A stretch of 64,000 nucleotides of DNA from Strix aluco (taxonomy: Eukaryota > Chordata > Aves > Strigiformes > Strigidae): the NCBI RefSeq assembly GCF_031877795.1, contig NC_133935.1, forward strand, positions 77,828,303-77,892,302, in the 5' to 3' direction. Of the stretch, positions 27,701 through 38,400 are shown piece by piece. The notes beneath the pieces were generated by a model. It had not been told where the DNA came from, made no database searches, and was given only the letters and a program-made list of their open reading frames with translations. Within the stretch, counting starts at the first letter, position 1; each line of letters begins with the position of its first letter. A program made the translations under genes and the position numbers.

Positions 27701-28579
27701 TAGTTGAGGCCAGTAATCTCTGGATGTTGATGCAGTGTCATGCGCTGCCTTGTAGCATTTCCACATGGGCAATCTGTTACTTTGCAGCATTAGAATCTGC
27801 ATTTTATTTCTTACTCTCTTATTTGACTCCTCAGGGATTCGGTAAATTCAGCACTAATTTACAACTACCATTTTCTCTGGGCTTTGACACATAGGCAGTC
27901 AAGGATTAGAATGAGGCTTCTAAAGCAGCTACCACTTGCAGCCATCTGCCCAGCCCTTCTGACGGAGATTGCCAGTGCCACCGCAGTGAGTCAGAAAACC
28001 CAGTGAAGCAACTCCTGAACATCTCAAGCCTATATATTAAGGTACATAGATTCACTTTGAATTTAACGCTTAGCTGAGAACGGCAGCAGTACAGAAGCTG
28101 ATTCATAAATCATGGAGCAATCTTTGTCAGAGGTGAGGCAACAACTTGGGCAGCACCCGTCTGAGCCATCTGATTTTATTCTGCTTCTCCATGTGAATGA
28201 ACCCTTGGACTTCATCAACGTTTACAAGTCGGTAAATGGTAATCTTTCCAAAAGCAATTGTTTCAGAACAACAGAGCTACTTCACATGCTTTGCAGACTA
28301 TTACTTTACTGAGTGCTTTACAGACTCTATTTTTGTTGGTTACAATTTTTTTTTTTTCAGTTTTTCACAGCCACAAATGAAGCAGAAATGAGGGTTTGAT
28401 GCACATTCTCTGAACCCCAACAAGAACTGTTTTAAATCCCTGTCTCCACATTGGAAATTATCTCTCTTTCAGGCACTTGGGTGCAATTATATAGCAAACT
28501 CAGAAGTATTATATAGCAAATTATGTAGGCTCTTATTTACACGTTTTTATTATACAGAGTGAACTATCAAAGTAGTTGT
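21709..28579. other. Intergenic, no gene seen
   Basis: Sequence between the CR1 and the presumed mRNA end. The open frame at 27331-27645 (plus, 104 codons) has no recognisable family match and no supporting context. Confidence 0.6.
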
Positions 28580-28598
28580 TGATTTTAAATGATAAACT

Positions 28599-28604
28599 TT
28601 TATT
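28599..28604 (-). promoter_or_regulatory. Candidate distal poly(A) signal AATAAA
   Basis: On the minus strand the sequence reads CAGAATAAAAG, about 4.5 kb after the stop codon. Cleavage would be expected 10-30 bases downstream, near 28,570-28,590. A second AATAAA-like hexamer (ATAATAAAAA, near 28,545) lies further downstream. Confidence 0.45.
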
Positions 28605-29122
28605 CTGAATATACTGTTTTTGCACAAGAATTAACACAACAGTTCTAGGATTATAAACTTTTTATAACATTATTGTACAAATTTTTACAAAAAATTATTT
28701 TTTCCAGGCTTGTCAAGTTCCACAAAAGTGTCAAGAGAACACAAGAAAAGGGAGAAAGACCTGCTTGCCCTGTAAGAGCAACCAAGTCTTCTTTTGCAGA
28801 AACGCACACTGAGCATTTCAATAAAAATATCCCAGAAAGCATGATCCAGACATTCCGTACAACACAAGAAAAGAAGACAGCTTTGTCAGATCACAATCGC
28901 AATTTCATGGCATCTGAACAAGACAGTATCCCTTTAGCCTCAGTGAAATTATTTCTTCAAGATGATGTTTTTCTTTTAAACCATAAACAGGACAGATGCA
29001 AGTAGCTGGGAAGAGGGTGAGGCTAACTTTTCAAAACTCTTGAATTGTTTTCAGACACTTTGTTTTAATCTTTTTACAGTAGTGTACAATGAGTATTAAC
29101 AATATTAACATTGTGGTATGGA

Positions 29123-29138
29123 AAATAAATAAATAAAT
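29123..29138. repeat. (AAAT)n short repeat in the 3' UTR
   Basis: Four AAAT units on the plus strand; in the mRNA this reads ATTTATTTATTT, overlapping AUUUA pentamers typical of AU-rich instability elements. Confidence 0.75.
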
Positions 29139-32100
29139 CTGGCCTTTGTTAAAGGCTTGGATGTCTCATGAATCTAGGGTAAAACTTATCCTGAAGAAAG
29201 AGTTATTAAGATTTCACCTTCAGTCAACATTCCAAAAACACCCAAGTGCATTGCAGTGCCTTGTGGGCAATAATATACTTCTTAATAACCAGTATGCTAG
29301 CATCTGACTTTTTAGGACCTGTGGGACTGAGGTTGTGTTTTGAAATTAAGACATACTAAGAACGTTTTCTGAGCTTAGGTGTTAATGGGAACAAAAGGTC
29401 TTAATAGTGTTTCAGTGATACAGAAAAACTCTCAACCACAGCAAGTAACACTTGGGTTGCAAAGGTCACTTAAAAGGGATACTGCCTATTTGAACCCAGT
29501 AAGGCCAGTTTTTAAGTTAGTAAAAGGAATATTATAGGAAAACTTACAAATGGCAGCAACACTGGTTTTTTTGTCAAGTTAAGCAGTAAAGCCTCAAGCA
29601 TTAGAAACATGAAAAAGATCATACTAAAGTCTTAAAGGTACGGGACCTAAAAATCTTGTCAATCAAACCTGCTATGTCATGTTAAAAACCTGTTACAAAT
29701 ATGGACCACGGTCAGTGTTTTGGCAGTAATGCTGGTTGTTTAAATGAAAAACTAGAAAGAAACCTTTCATGTTAAGTCCTCGGTTCATGTTTTGCACAAT
29801 ACCATGCTGTAACAACTTTAATGGTGGTTATTTGCTCGACATACAATAGGCTGCATGACTTCTGTGTAAACTGAAACAGTCCCAACCATTCCCTTAGTGC
29901 TATTTAAAGGATCTGAGCAAATATCAACAAACAAAAGTTTTTACAATATATTGTAATTTGAAAATGTCTCAATTTAAAGCCTAGGATCAAGTTTATTCTC
30001 TCACAGACAAAAGAAGATGACTATTATGCATTATGTGACAGTAAGGATACTCTTCTGCATGAGAATATGTATTTATTCATGCGAGTTATTTAACAGACTG
30101 GTATTCACATTTTGAGATAGCTGAAGTTCACATTCCATTTTCTATCTGTTTTGTAATTTGCAGCTATCTAGGTAGTACATTTTAAAAAATCTTGACCATC
30201 ATTTGCATATAATCAAAATATATATTGTTTTCTGCAAAAAGAAGCCAAAATTTCATTTTTTTTCTTTTTAAAGCATTGAGTTCTATGGGGACAGTACTAA
30301 GCCTTTCTGGGAGGGCCAGATCCTCCTGAGTTTTCTATCAAAGGGGTATAAAGTTCAGAAGGCCAAGTGTGTATACAGAAACATGTTTCTTCTGGTCATA
30401 TAGAGGGGCAGAGGAGAGGAACAAAAGACATTTCCCTCTTCAAAGGGAAGAACCCAAGAAGGCTAATGTGTCTGTATGGCATGGGCTTCTCCCTCCTTTT
30501 GCATTTTAGCACTCTAAGGGAAGTGGGATGAGAGCAAAAGCCATGGCTGTTTTCTGTGGCAGCATGGCTTTGTGTCATCTTTCTTTCTGCCTAGAGACTC
30601 CAATGAAATGTTTATTAGGTAATTCAAAATATGGCTTACCAGCATAAGCAAATTGTTCCAAAATGTTAAATAATGTAACTTTTCCATGAAGGGTTTCTTT
30701 GGGAAACTAAGTGAAAACTATAGAGAATATACTGACAATCTCTCAAGAAATTAAAAGACCAAAATGCAAACTAATATGTATTTTAAGTAATCTTAGAGTA
30801 AAAGCTATGACTGTGGCAAGTATTGGCCTAATCCTGCAAAACTTGTTCCATAAAATTTCAAGTGATCATGTTAAGGAAAAATACAGGATGTGGTCTCAGT
30901 TAGAAAGTCTCAAACCAATTTTTTGCCAGGTGATAACTGGTGATAGGATGAAGAGAAGTGCAGTAATATGACTGGAAGGAAGAGCGCCAAGATTATCTTC
31001 AGCCATATTATCAAAATTAGCTCACCTGCCCTGAGGAAGACCTGAAGTCATCCAACACAGTTAATTGTACTTTTAACCCCATGACTTTACTAGAGATATT
31101 TTTTTTAAAAGCTAAATCTGACCACTGAATAAAAGGTCAGGTTTTATTTTTTTTTAGTCACTGTATTCCCCAAAAATACATAGCTGGAGCCAAGGTATAT
31201 GAGCAAAACAACAAACCAGCCATGGGTACAACTACAGTAGACATCTGATCTTTGAAGCCATGCCATGGCTTTGAGTAGCTTCTTCAGTTTTCATAGGATA
31301 TTAATGCATGCCCAATTATTTCTTTAAGCTTTTGACATGATCAAAATTATATCAATCGTCAGCATATACATACCAATGCTTTGCATTTTCTTATTTTTTT
31401 AAAGAGCTAGTGTATTGTGCCATGTTAATATTTGCATATTGCAGTTGTTAGCAGAATTGTACAATACCAGCAGAGTTGCACATTCATTGGTTTAGCTGTC
31501 TTGCAATACTGTTTAGTTCTGAAAACTAGAAAAAAAGCACAAATAATATTTTGCATCAACACTATGCTACACTGTAATATTGTAATTTACTGCACCAATC
31601 TGTATCACCAATGAGGTTGTATAAAAACAACTTCTAAAATTATTATTCACAATCAAGTATCAATGTGCATACATATAGATTCAAGGCTCCCCATTTGTTT
31701 ATAATTTTTCCAATCTCAGCAACGAGGACATTTTGCTGTTAAATATGCTATCTTCAATAATAAATACCAACAGCAGAAGTTTTAGTATTATGGGTGGTTT
31801 TATATGAAAGAAACAAAGGGGGAACCTGCTATGAACCTTAGAGAACATATACTTCCAAAAATAAATGTGTTAAATCTGATTTTTATATACTTAAAATATC
31901 TGTACACAGGTTTTCATGTGAGATCACTATTCTGTAAAAAATCCAACTCAACCCTTTTGCTACAATAGCTAAATTTACCCTATTTTCTCAGCTTTTTCAT
32001 TGCACAGTATATTCAGAGCTCTGTTTCATAATATAATTTAATATGATTTGATTGCAACACATTGCAATGTTCAGTTTCTCACACAATAAAAGAATCACTC

Positions 32101-32415
32101 AGTTACCTTTTCAATGGACTATACTATACCATCAAAGAAAACAAACTGAAAAACGGTAACATAGCATCATCATCATGCAAAATACCCTTGGAAACCAACG
32201 TTCAAATATCACAAAGACATTTTTTATTCACAAGCATTTTTGTTTGAGCCTTTGAAGGTTTCTACTAGCTTTATATATAACTGCATTGTGAAAAGGAGGT
32301 GAATATTACATTGAAATTAACATTTTTCTGACAGAAGATGACGCCAAGTTTAAGATGAGAATCACTTTTTAGTCAAACTCTCAAGCATCTTTATAATTTT
32401 AAAAACCAAAGTTTC

Positions 32416-32444
32416 CTTGCTTGCTTGCTTGCTTGCTTCCTTCC
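32416..32444. repeat. (CTTG)5 microsatellite with CTTCC tail, in the 3' UTR
   Basis: Five CTTG units (32416-32435) followed by CTTCCTTCC, inside the probable 3' UTR of the CACNA2D1-like gene. Confidence 0.93.
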
Positions 32445-33112
32445 AGATAACAATTTATCAACCTACCAAAACTTAGCTGGCTACATGATTCATTTTGGAA
32501 GAATAAACCACTCATCATAAAGCATTTCAATCATGCTGAACTTCTGATGAAGACTAGCCAATATTTCCATTTTACACTAGTGTGGACAAAACTGATGTTC
32601 AAAGCAGCCATCATGGTGCTAGTAATGTCTATTGGGGAGTATGTTTCCTTTTTTCGTGTGGTTTGTTGTTTTGTTTTTGTTTGGTTTTTTTTTTTTTTTT
32701 AATAACTGTTCATGTAAGAGAATATAAATCTTCAAGATATCCAAAGCTTAAAAGAAATGAAAATCACATACATAAGCTATTGTCAGGGGAGCCCTTTTAC
32801 ATGAAGTCATCAAGATTACAACAACAAACAAATGAAAAAAAAAAAAATCTTAGATTCCCCAATGGAGCACGTACAGAATTCTGTTCAGATGGCATAGATG
32901 ATGCAGCATTCACACGTTTAAGGATCTGACACTCCAACATGCAGCCACCATGGGTGCCTTTATGAGTCTCACAAGGAGTGATAACCAGACACGAGCACTG
33001 CTGTTCTGCTGCTTCTGCTGCTGTCTGAATAGTTGACCCTTTTTAAAATGAAACTGAGGCTATCGTTTTGGCCGGGTCTTGAATAAGTTATGCAGGTTTT
33101 GGTTTAGCAAGG

Positions 33113-33229
33113 TCATAACTGGCAGTGTCTGCTGCCAGATAACAGCCAAAGCAGGACCAACTGAATTCCTACCATAGACCACAGTGATGGACTCAAACCA
33201 GAGACACCACCGCAGTCAGCCGAATCTTC
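33113..33229 (-). CDS. CACNA2D1: CACNA2D1-like terminal coding exon 14 (residues 372-409 and stop)
   Basis: The exon begins after cttgtcaacag and reads EDSADCGGVSGLSPSLWSMV, then GIQLVLLWLLSGSRHCQL, then TGA. The hydrophobic run at residues 387-401, preceded by small residues (CGGVSG), fits the C-terminal GPI-anchor signal proposed for alpha-2/delta proteins; the exact omega site cannot be read with certainty. The exon continues into the 3' UTR. It is separated from exon 13 by an 8.7-kb intron. Confidence 0.93.
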   Translation of the reverse strand, partial: EDSADCGGVSGLSPSLWSMVGIQLVLLWLLSGSRHCQL

Positions 33230-35219
33230 CTGTTGACAAGAAAAGAAGAAATCATTTATCATTAACTACAGTTAAATTCCCTGAGAAGTAATCTACATTT
33301 TAGTCTTCAACATTTTGAACTATCCTTGAGACATCCTTTTTGGTCTTATATATGCTATTTTGTTTAAAATAACAGCAAAATAATTCCTGGAAGTTAGTCT
33401 GATTTTTGATACAAAGACTACATTAACTATAAGCATGGGAGGATTAAATGCTTACAAGGTTTACTGCAGTCACTTAGGAACTATATGAGATACTTACACA
33501 ATCAAACAAGAAATGCTATGGGATATACCTGAGGGCCCCAGTAAACCACATCTATATTCCTTAAAACTACATCAATCAGTTTATTGTGAGGAAAGATGGA
33601 AGAACAGATCACTTTTGAAGATTAGAAAACAAATGCCAGAATATGTTCATGTCCATCTCATCAATGTGATTGTACATTAAAATGAATATGCTCTGCAGGT
33701 GAAGATATGATCAAAGAAAATTAAAATCCTTTCGCTGTGTCTGATGCTGTATTCAAGTATGAGAACCAAATTTTCTGTTGGCTTCTTGTACACGTTTGAT
33801 GCAGTCTGTAGAGAAGACGCCCTCCAGTTTAAGGGCTCACTCTGAGCTGGACCGCTCTGTCATGCATCAGTGTACCTAACTATGCATTATGCCACACAGC
33901 AATCACACCTCTCTTCCCCATTCCTCTTTACCATTAATTGCTGTTATTTGGTCCCACTTCACCTATAATGCATAATAACTTTCATGTTATGGACTTTTTC
34001 ATTAGTCTGGCTGAAATATATTTGATACCCATTCTGGAGTCTGTAACATCTTTACACCTTCTTGTTTCTCAGGACTGATACAATCTATGTTTAGCTGCCT
34101 AAAACACCAGAACAATGTTCCAGCCATCCCCTGCACTGGTCTGTCCACCAAGTCTGAGATTCATGGGTAGATCTGAAAGCTGAAAATATTTCCATTTATA
34201 AAGATATCCCAAGCCTCCAAGGACAAGACAACAGTGTAGGTGGGAAGGAACTTAGATATTTTAGAACTGGGAAAACTTCTTGAACTGGAAGTACATGTGC
34301 AGGGAAGGACAGACTGCATCTTAACAGTAACAGATCCCAACTGCTGGCACAGAAATTAAAAATGTTTTAGAACAGAAAGCAGAGGAAAGCCAATGAGCAT
34401 GGAACATCTCCTGGTTCAGACTGACATACCACTGAGGCATATCTAACTAATATTCAATGTGCCTCAGAAAAGGCTGGGTGGGGGGTTGGGATAAAAGTAC
34501 AATCAGGATAAATAAAGAAGGGTCAAAATTAAATTTATTGGCACATCCTTAAGCAAAACTTTCAAGTGTAGCACACCAATGCTAGGAACATAAAATTGAG
34601 AGGGTGAATGAAGACAAGTCATCAATGAACCATCCCAAAATAATACACATATCAGAAACCTGGTGGAAGGAGAATAATCAGTAGCATTGTCAGGCTACTA
34701 GCTTTGTAAGAATGGCAGTGTAGGACACACAGCAGAAGGGTAGTATGTAAAGGATAATATGAAGTGTAATAGCATGAAAGTACTACAGGAAAAGGAACGT
34801 GTGATGGAATCTCCATGGGTAAGAAATTTCAGAGTCTAATAATAAAAATGTAATACTAGGATTGCAATGCTGACCACTCGATCAAAGTGACAATATCAAT
34901 CATGAAATGTTATGTGAGATTAGAGGAGCCACATATAGACTGGATCGATGCCTTATCAAAAAGAGATGTAGAGATCACATTTCTGCATATGATAAATGAC
35001 TGCCTTTTGGAACAAACAGACTGAATCTTTAGTGGTGCATGGAGCCCTCTTTAAGATTATTAGTAGAGAGCTGCTCTCTATAGCTCTAGCATAACTCTAG
35101 TAGCTCCTTAGACCACAATGCAATAGGATTTAGCACTGTTGTGTGGGGTAAGGTCAAACAAGTCTGAAACAAAAGATACCAATTTCAAGAAAGGAAACTA
35201 AGTGAAAATTACGAAAAGC

Positions 35220-35300
35220 AGTTAAAAAAACCCAAACAACTCCAAACCAAAAGAAACAGAAAAAAAACCCCTAACAAACAAACAAACAAAAACCAGAAAG
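35220..35300. repeat. A/C-rich low-complexity stretch with (CAAA)n
   Basis: AAACCC- and AAACC-like words end in (CAAA)4 at 35274-35292; part of the larger A/C-rich zone that runs to 35,530 inside the old LINE. Confidence 0.8.
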
Positions 35301-35421
35301 CAGGAAAACAAAAGTAGAAGAAACACCTTAAAAAGGAAGTCCCTCACAAGGATCCAGAAGAATATTTAGAAATACTGTATTAGACATCCAGGTAAAATGA
35401 ATGTCACAATTAGAACAACCA

Positions 35422-35465
35422 CCCACCCATCCCCCAACACCCCCATCCCCCAAAACCCCAAACCC
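35422..35465 (-). repeat. C-rich tract (G-quadruplex motif on the transcribed-RNA strand)
   Basis: Seven C-runs of 3-5 bases are separated by 1-4 bases (35422-24, 35426-28, 35431-35, 35440-44, 35447-51, 35456-59, 35463-65), with more C-runs to about 35,530. On the minus strand, the sense of the host gene, these are G-runs with very short loops. The tract interrupts the ancient LINE relic. Confidence 0.85.
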
Positions 35466-38400
35466 AAAACAAATGAAAAAACACCAACCCCCTACTTCCA
35501 CCCCACCCCCATAAAAACCAAACCCCAAATCCAAAACTCCAAAGAAACACCCCTGCATGAATCAGTAGGAAATTGGTACACTGACACAGGGAGAAGGTCA
35601 GTATTTAAGAAATCAATTTACTCAAATGAGCAAAACCAAAAAAGTACATAAAAATGGCAGATTAGATATAAACAAGAAATTAGGAAGGCTGATAAAGAAT
35701 TTTTAATGACCTCCCTGCAAAATACACTGAAAATGATAGTAGAAAGTTTTGAATAAATCAAAAGCACAAAGCCAAATATGGAGTTAGGGCAACTGCTTGA
35801 GAACAGAGGTGTAAAGAGGGAACTTGGGGATTACAGGGCATAGCAAAGGACTTCAGAGAGTTCTTTGTGTCAGTTTTAAGGGGTGAAGACTTTAATGAGA
35901 TTACCAGCACACACAATGCATTCTTTAAAAGCAGAGAGATCAGAGGAATCAGAATCAGTTTGGAATAAATATAAGGAAAATCAGATAAAGCATACAAATT
36001 AGACTCAATACATCATCAGGAATTAGAGCATTCACCAGCAGTCTCCTTTAGAAGCCTGGATGTAAAAAAAGAACCACCAACAAACCCAGCATTCAAGTTT
36101 TTCAGAAAAAAACATAAGAGAAAAGAATATTTCGTTCTGTCCTAAAGCAAATAGCTCACGTTAGCTGCCGTTCTTTATCAATAGTAGCCACTTCCAGATA
36201 TGTCTCTGTCATCTGTTAGTTTTATAATATAGTTCTATAATTTCGGTTTAGGTTTTTTTTTTAGTTGATTGCACTCTACAAGTTCAAAATTCCTAAGGTT
36301 TCTGGTCAACAAGTAAGTCGTAAGTGAACTCTGCTGCACCAGATTTGGAGTAGGATGCTAAGATTTAAAGATGCACTGAACTTTCTGGTTTATTTAGTTT
36401 GGCTCAGTCACTTTTTGCATCTGCATTGTGTCTTGTCATGCAGCTTTATTTTGATTCAAAGTACCTAAAAATAACTCCGTTGCTTCTTCCTCACAGTGAG
36501 TACCATCAGAAACAGAATTATCAGAAACATGAATTCAATGAACAGTACTCAGTGTTAACCTCTTGATATTTAAGATTCTTATCATTGAAATTACTTAGAA
36601 GACTAATCTTTAAAGAAATAGCGTAAAGTAAAGCCCAAGGTTTAAAATTCTCCAACAGAGAGGAGATGTCTGGAGACTAAGAAAGAAGTAAATTGAAGAT
36701 CTTAAACAAAATTGTGCATAATAGGAAGAGGAAAATATCATTACGGTGAAAATGGCATCCAGTATAGATACAGAGTAGATGGATCTCCACATATAGAATT
36801 ATACAGTACTCAGCTTTCATGTTACCTCTGCATTAGACCAAATATTGGTAAATTATGTTGATTAATTAATCCTACCACTATATGTAGTGGAAAAAAAAAA
36901 ATCATTCTGTTGCCTATTTCTACTTGCTTTCTGAGATTTTTTTTTTTAACTACATCATAATTTATGGGCATTGCATTTACATTCAACAGTTATACTATGT
37001 AATTTTCTTATTGGATTGAAAAGAAATATTTTAATAGATTTTGCTGTCTCCCTAAAACTACACAGAGAAATTTTTAAAAGATTCACAAATTCACAACAGC
37101 GGAGAAGTCTTGGAAGCCTCATGCAGGAGAGGCATCTTCCTATTATGAATGACAGAGTTAAACTGTACTAGACAAAAGTATACAAGTGTATACACATATT
37201 TCAACGTTTGTGAGATTTTAACCTCGTATTGATCAAAGTCACATTAAATTTCTGAGGTTTGTAGACCAATTTACAGTGGTAAACCAGCAGTTCTGCCAAG
37301 AACAATTTCTAAATATTCTCTCTGGAATTGGTTATTCTTTTGTGTCCTAAGCCAAGACAAAAATAGTAGTGGCAAAGAAGGTACACTAAATCCCATCTAA
37401 ATTATTTCTTCCTCCCCAGCATTGCACATTGTAATTTTCTTGTGTGCTTTAACTGTTGTGAAAATTACAAGAAATGTTAAAAAAAAAAAAAAAAGGAGAA
37501 AAACTGATTACATGCTGATTTACATAAATTTAAAAAATCAACAGTTTTATGGAAGTGAGTGGGATCCCAACATTAATATGGAACCAGATTGAACAAAACA
37601 TGAGTTTTGAATGGTCTTCAAAATGTCTTTTTTGAAAACACTTCCCCTATTCCTGAGTTTTACAAAAACTTCTCAACCGTTTCCTGTAAATGTTCTTCTT
37701 GAGATTTCTTATAAAATTTCTTATAACAAATTACATAGCATCATTTTATCTTATCTTTACCTTATCTTATCTTAACCTCTGCCTGTGCAATAAGACACTG
37801 AACTATTTTTAAGCAGTTTCACTGAAATTTTCCAGCCCATTACATTGGTCACTACTACATTAGTCACGCAGAAAACCTGAATAACCAACAGATCAGCTGG
37901 GGAGGTCCTCTCTTTGTTGTCTTCAAAATAATATTATGTATAATATTTCTCTTTGAAGGGAGAAAGAAATGGAAAAGAAATTGCAAAGAATCCTCTGTAG
38001 CCAGTTTAATTTAATCAGAAGTATATGAGAAATTTTTTGCATTAATAAGTCACATGTCAAATTTCCTTGCATGCTTGAGGTAGAGAAGCATCAAATCCAA
38101 ATGTCATCTCCTTCATGTCATGCCTTACTATGATAACTCTAAAGATGATTATTTTACAACATCACACACTGAAAATTATTCATCACTTGCAGAATGAAAA
38201 TGAATGCTTTTATAAAATCATATATTCATTGTTAAGTATCAAACCCACATATTCATTGCTATATATCAACATTTCCCTGAAGGCAGTGCCAGTCCAAAAT
38301 TTTAAAGACACACATGGAAATATAAATACATATAGATACACATACATATCTAAGTCTATAAACATACTTGTTACTCCTTTAGAAGTAAACTATAACTATT

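Larger units (their letters stand above)
28580..33112 (-). other. CACNA2D1: Probable 3' UTR of the CACNA2D1-like gene
   Basis: This sequence follows the stop codon with no plausible splice exit needed and is AU-rich, as expected for a long neuronal or muscle channel 3' UTR. Candidate AATAAA signals on the minus strand lie at 32223-32228, 31143-31148, 30072-30077 and 28599-28604, so alternative polyadenylation is possible. I chose the last because an A/T-rich mRNA-like stretch runs up to it. The 3' limit is inferred, not demonstrated. Small open frames here on either strand (for example 28673-29005, 32582-32929) look like chance. Confidence 0.5.
34560..36010 (+). mobile_element. Ancient CR1/L3-like LINE relic, endonuclease region
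   Basis: A heavily decayed element, antisense in the last intron. Recognisable pieces in order are GAAACCTGGTGGAAGG, a GTATGTAAAGGATAATATGA segment, a (T)DHLIKVTIS-like stretch near 34.87 kb, and DHNAIGF followed by a decayed NYEKQL near 35.11-35.22 kb (endonuclease SDHNAI motif and the segment after it). After a C-rich low-complexity stretch come FREFFVSVL-like and EDFNE pieces near 35.85 kb. Family assignment and edges are by recollection of CR1/L3-type LINEs in amniotes and are approximate. Confidence 0.55.

Noticed and set aside
1..28579. HGF or another neighbouring gene expected next to CACNA2D1 in vertebrates
   Set aside because: No exon with recognisable HGF sequence seen; the neighbour probably lies beyond the left edge.
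28673..29005. 110-codon open frame, plus strand
   Set aside because: Opposite strand of the probable 3' UTR, no homology recognised.
32582..32929. 115-codon open frame, plus strand
   Set aside because: Contains a poly-T-encoded Phe run; antisense to the 3' UTR.
35397..35651. Proline/threonine-rich 84-codon frame and its glycine-rich antisense
   Set aside because: Both are translations of the C-rich low-complexity tract.
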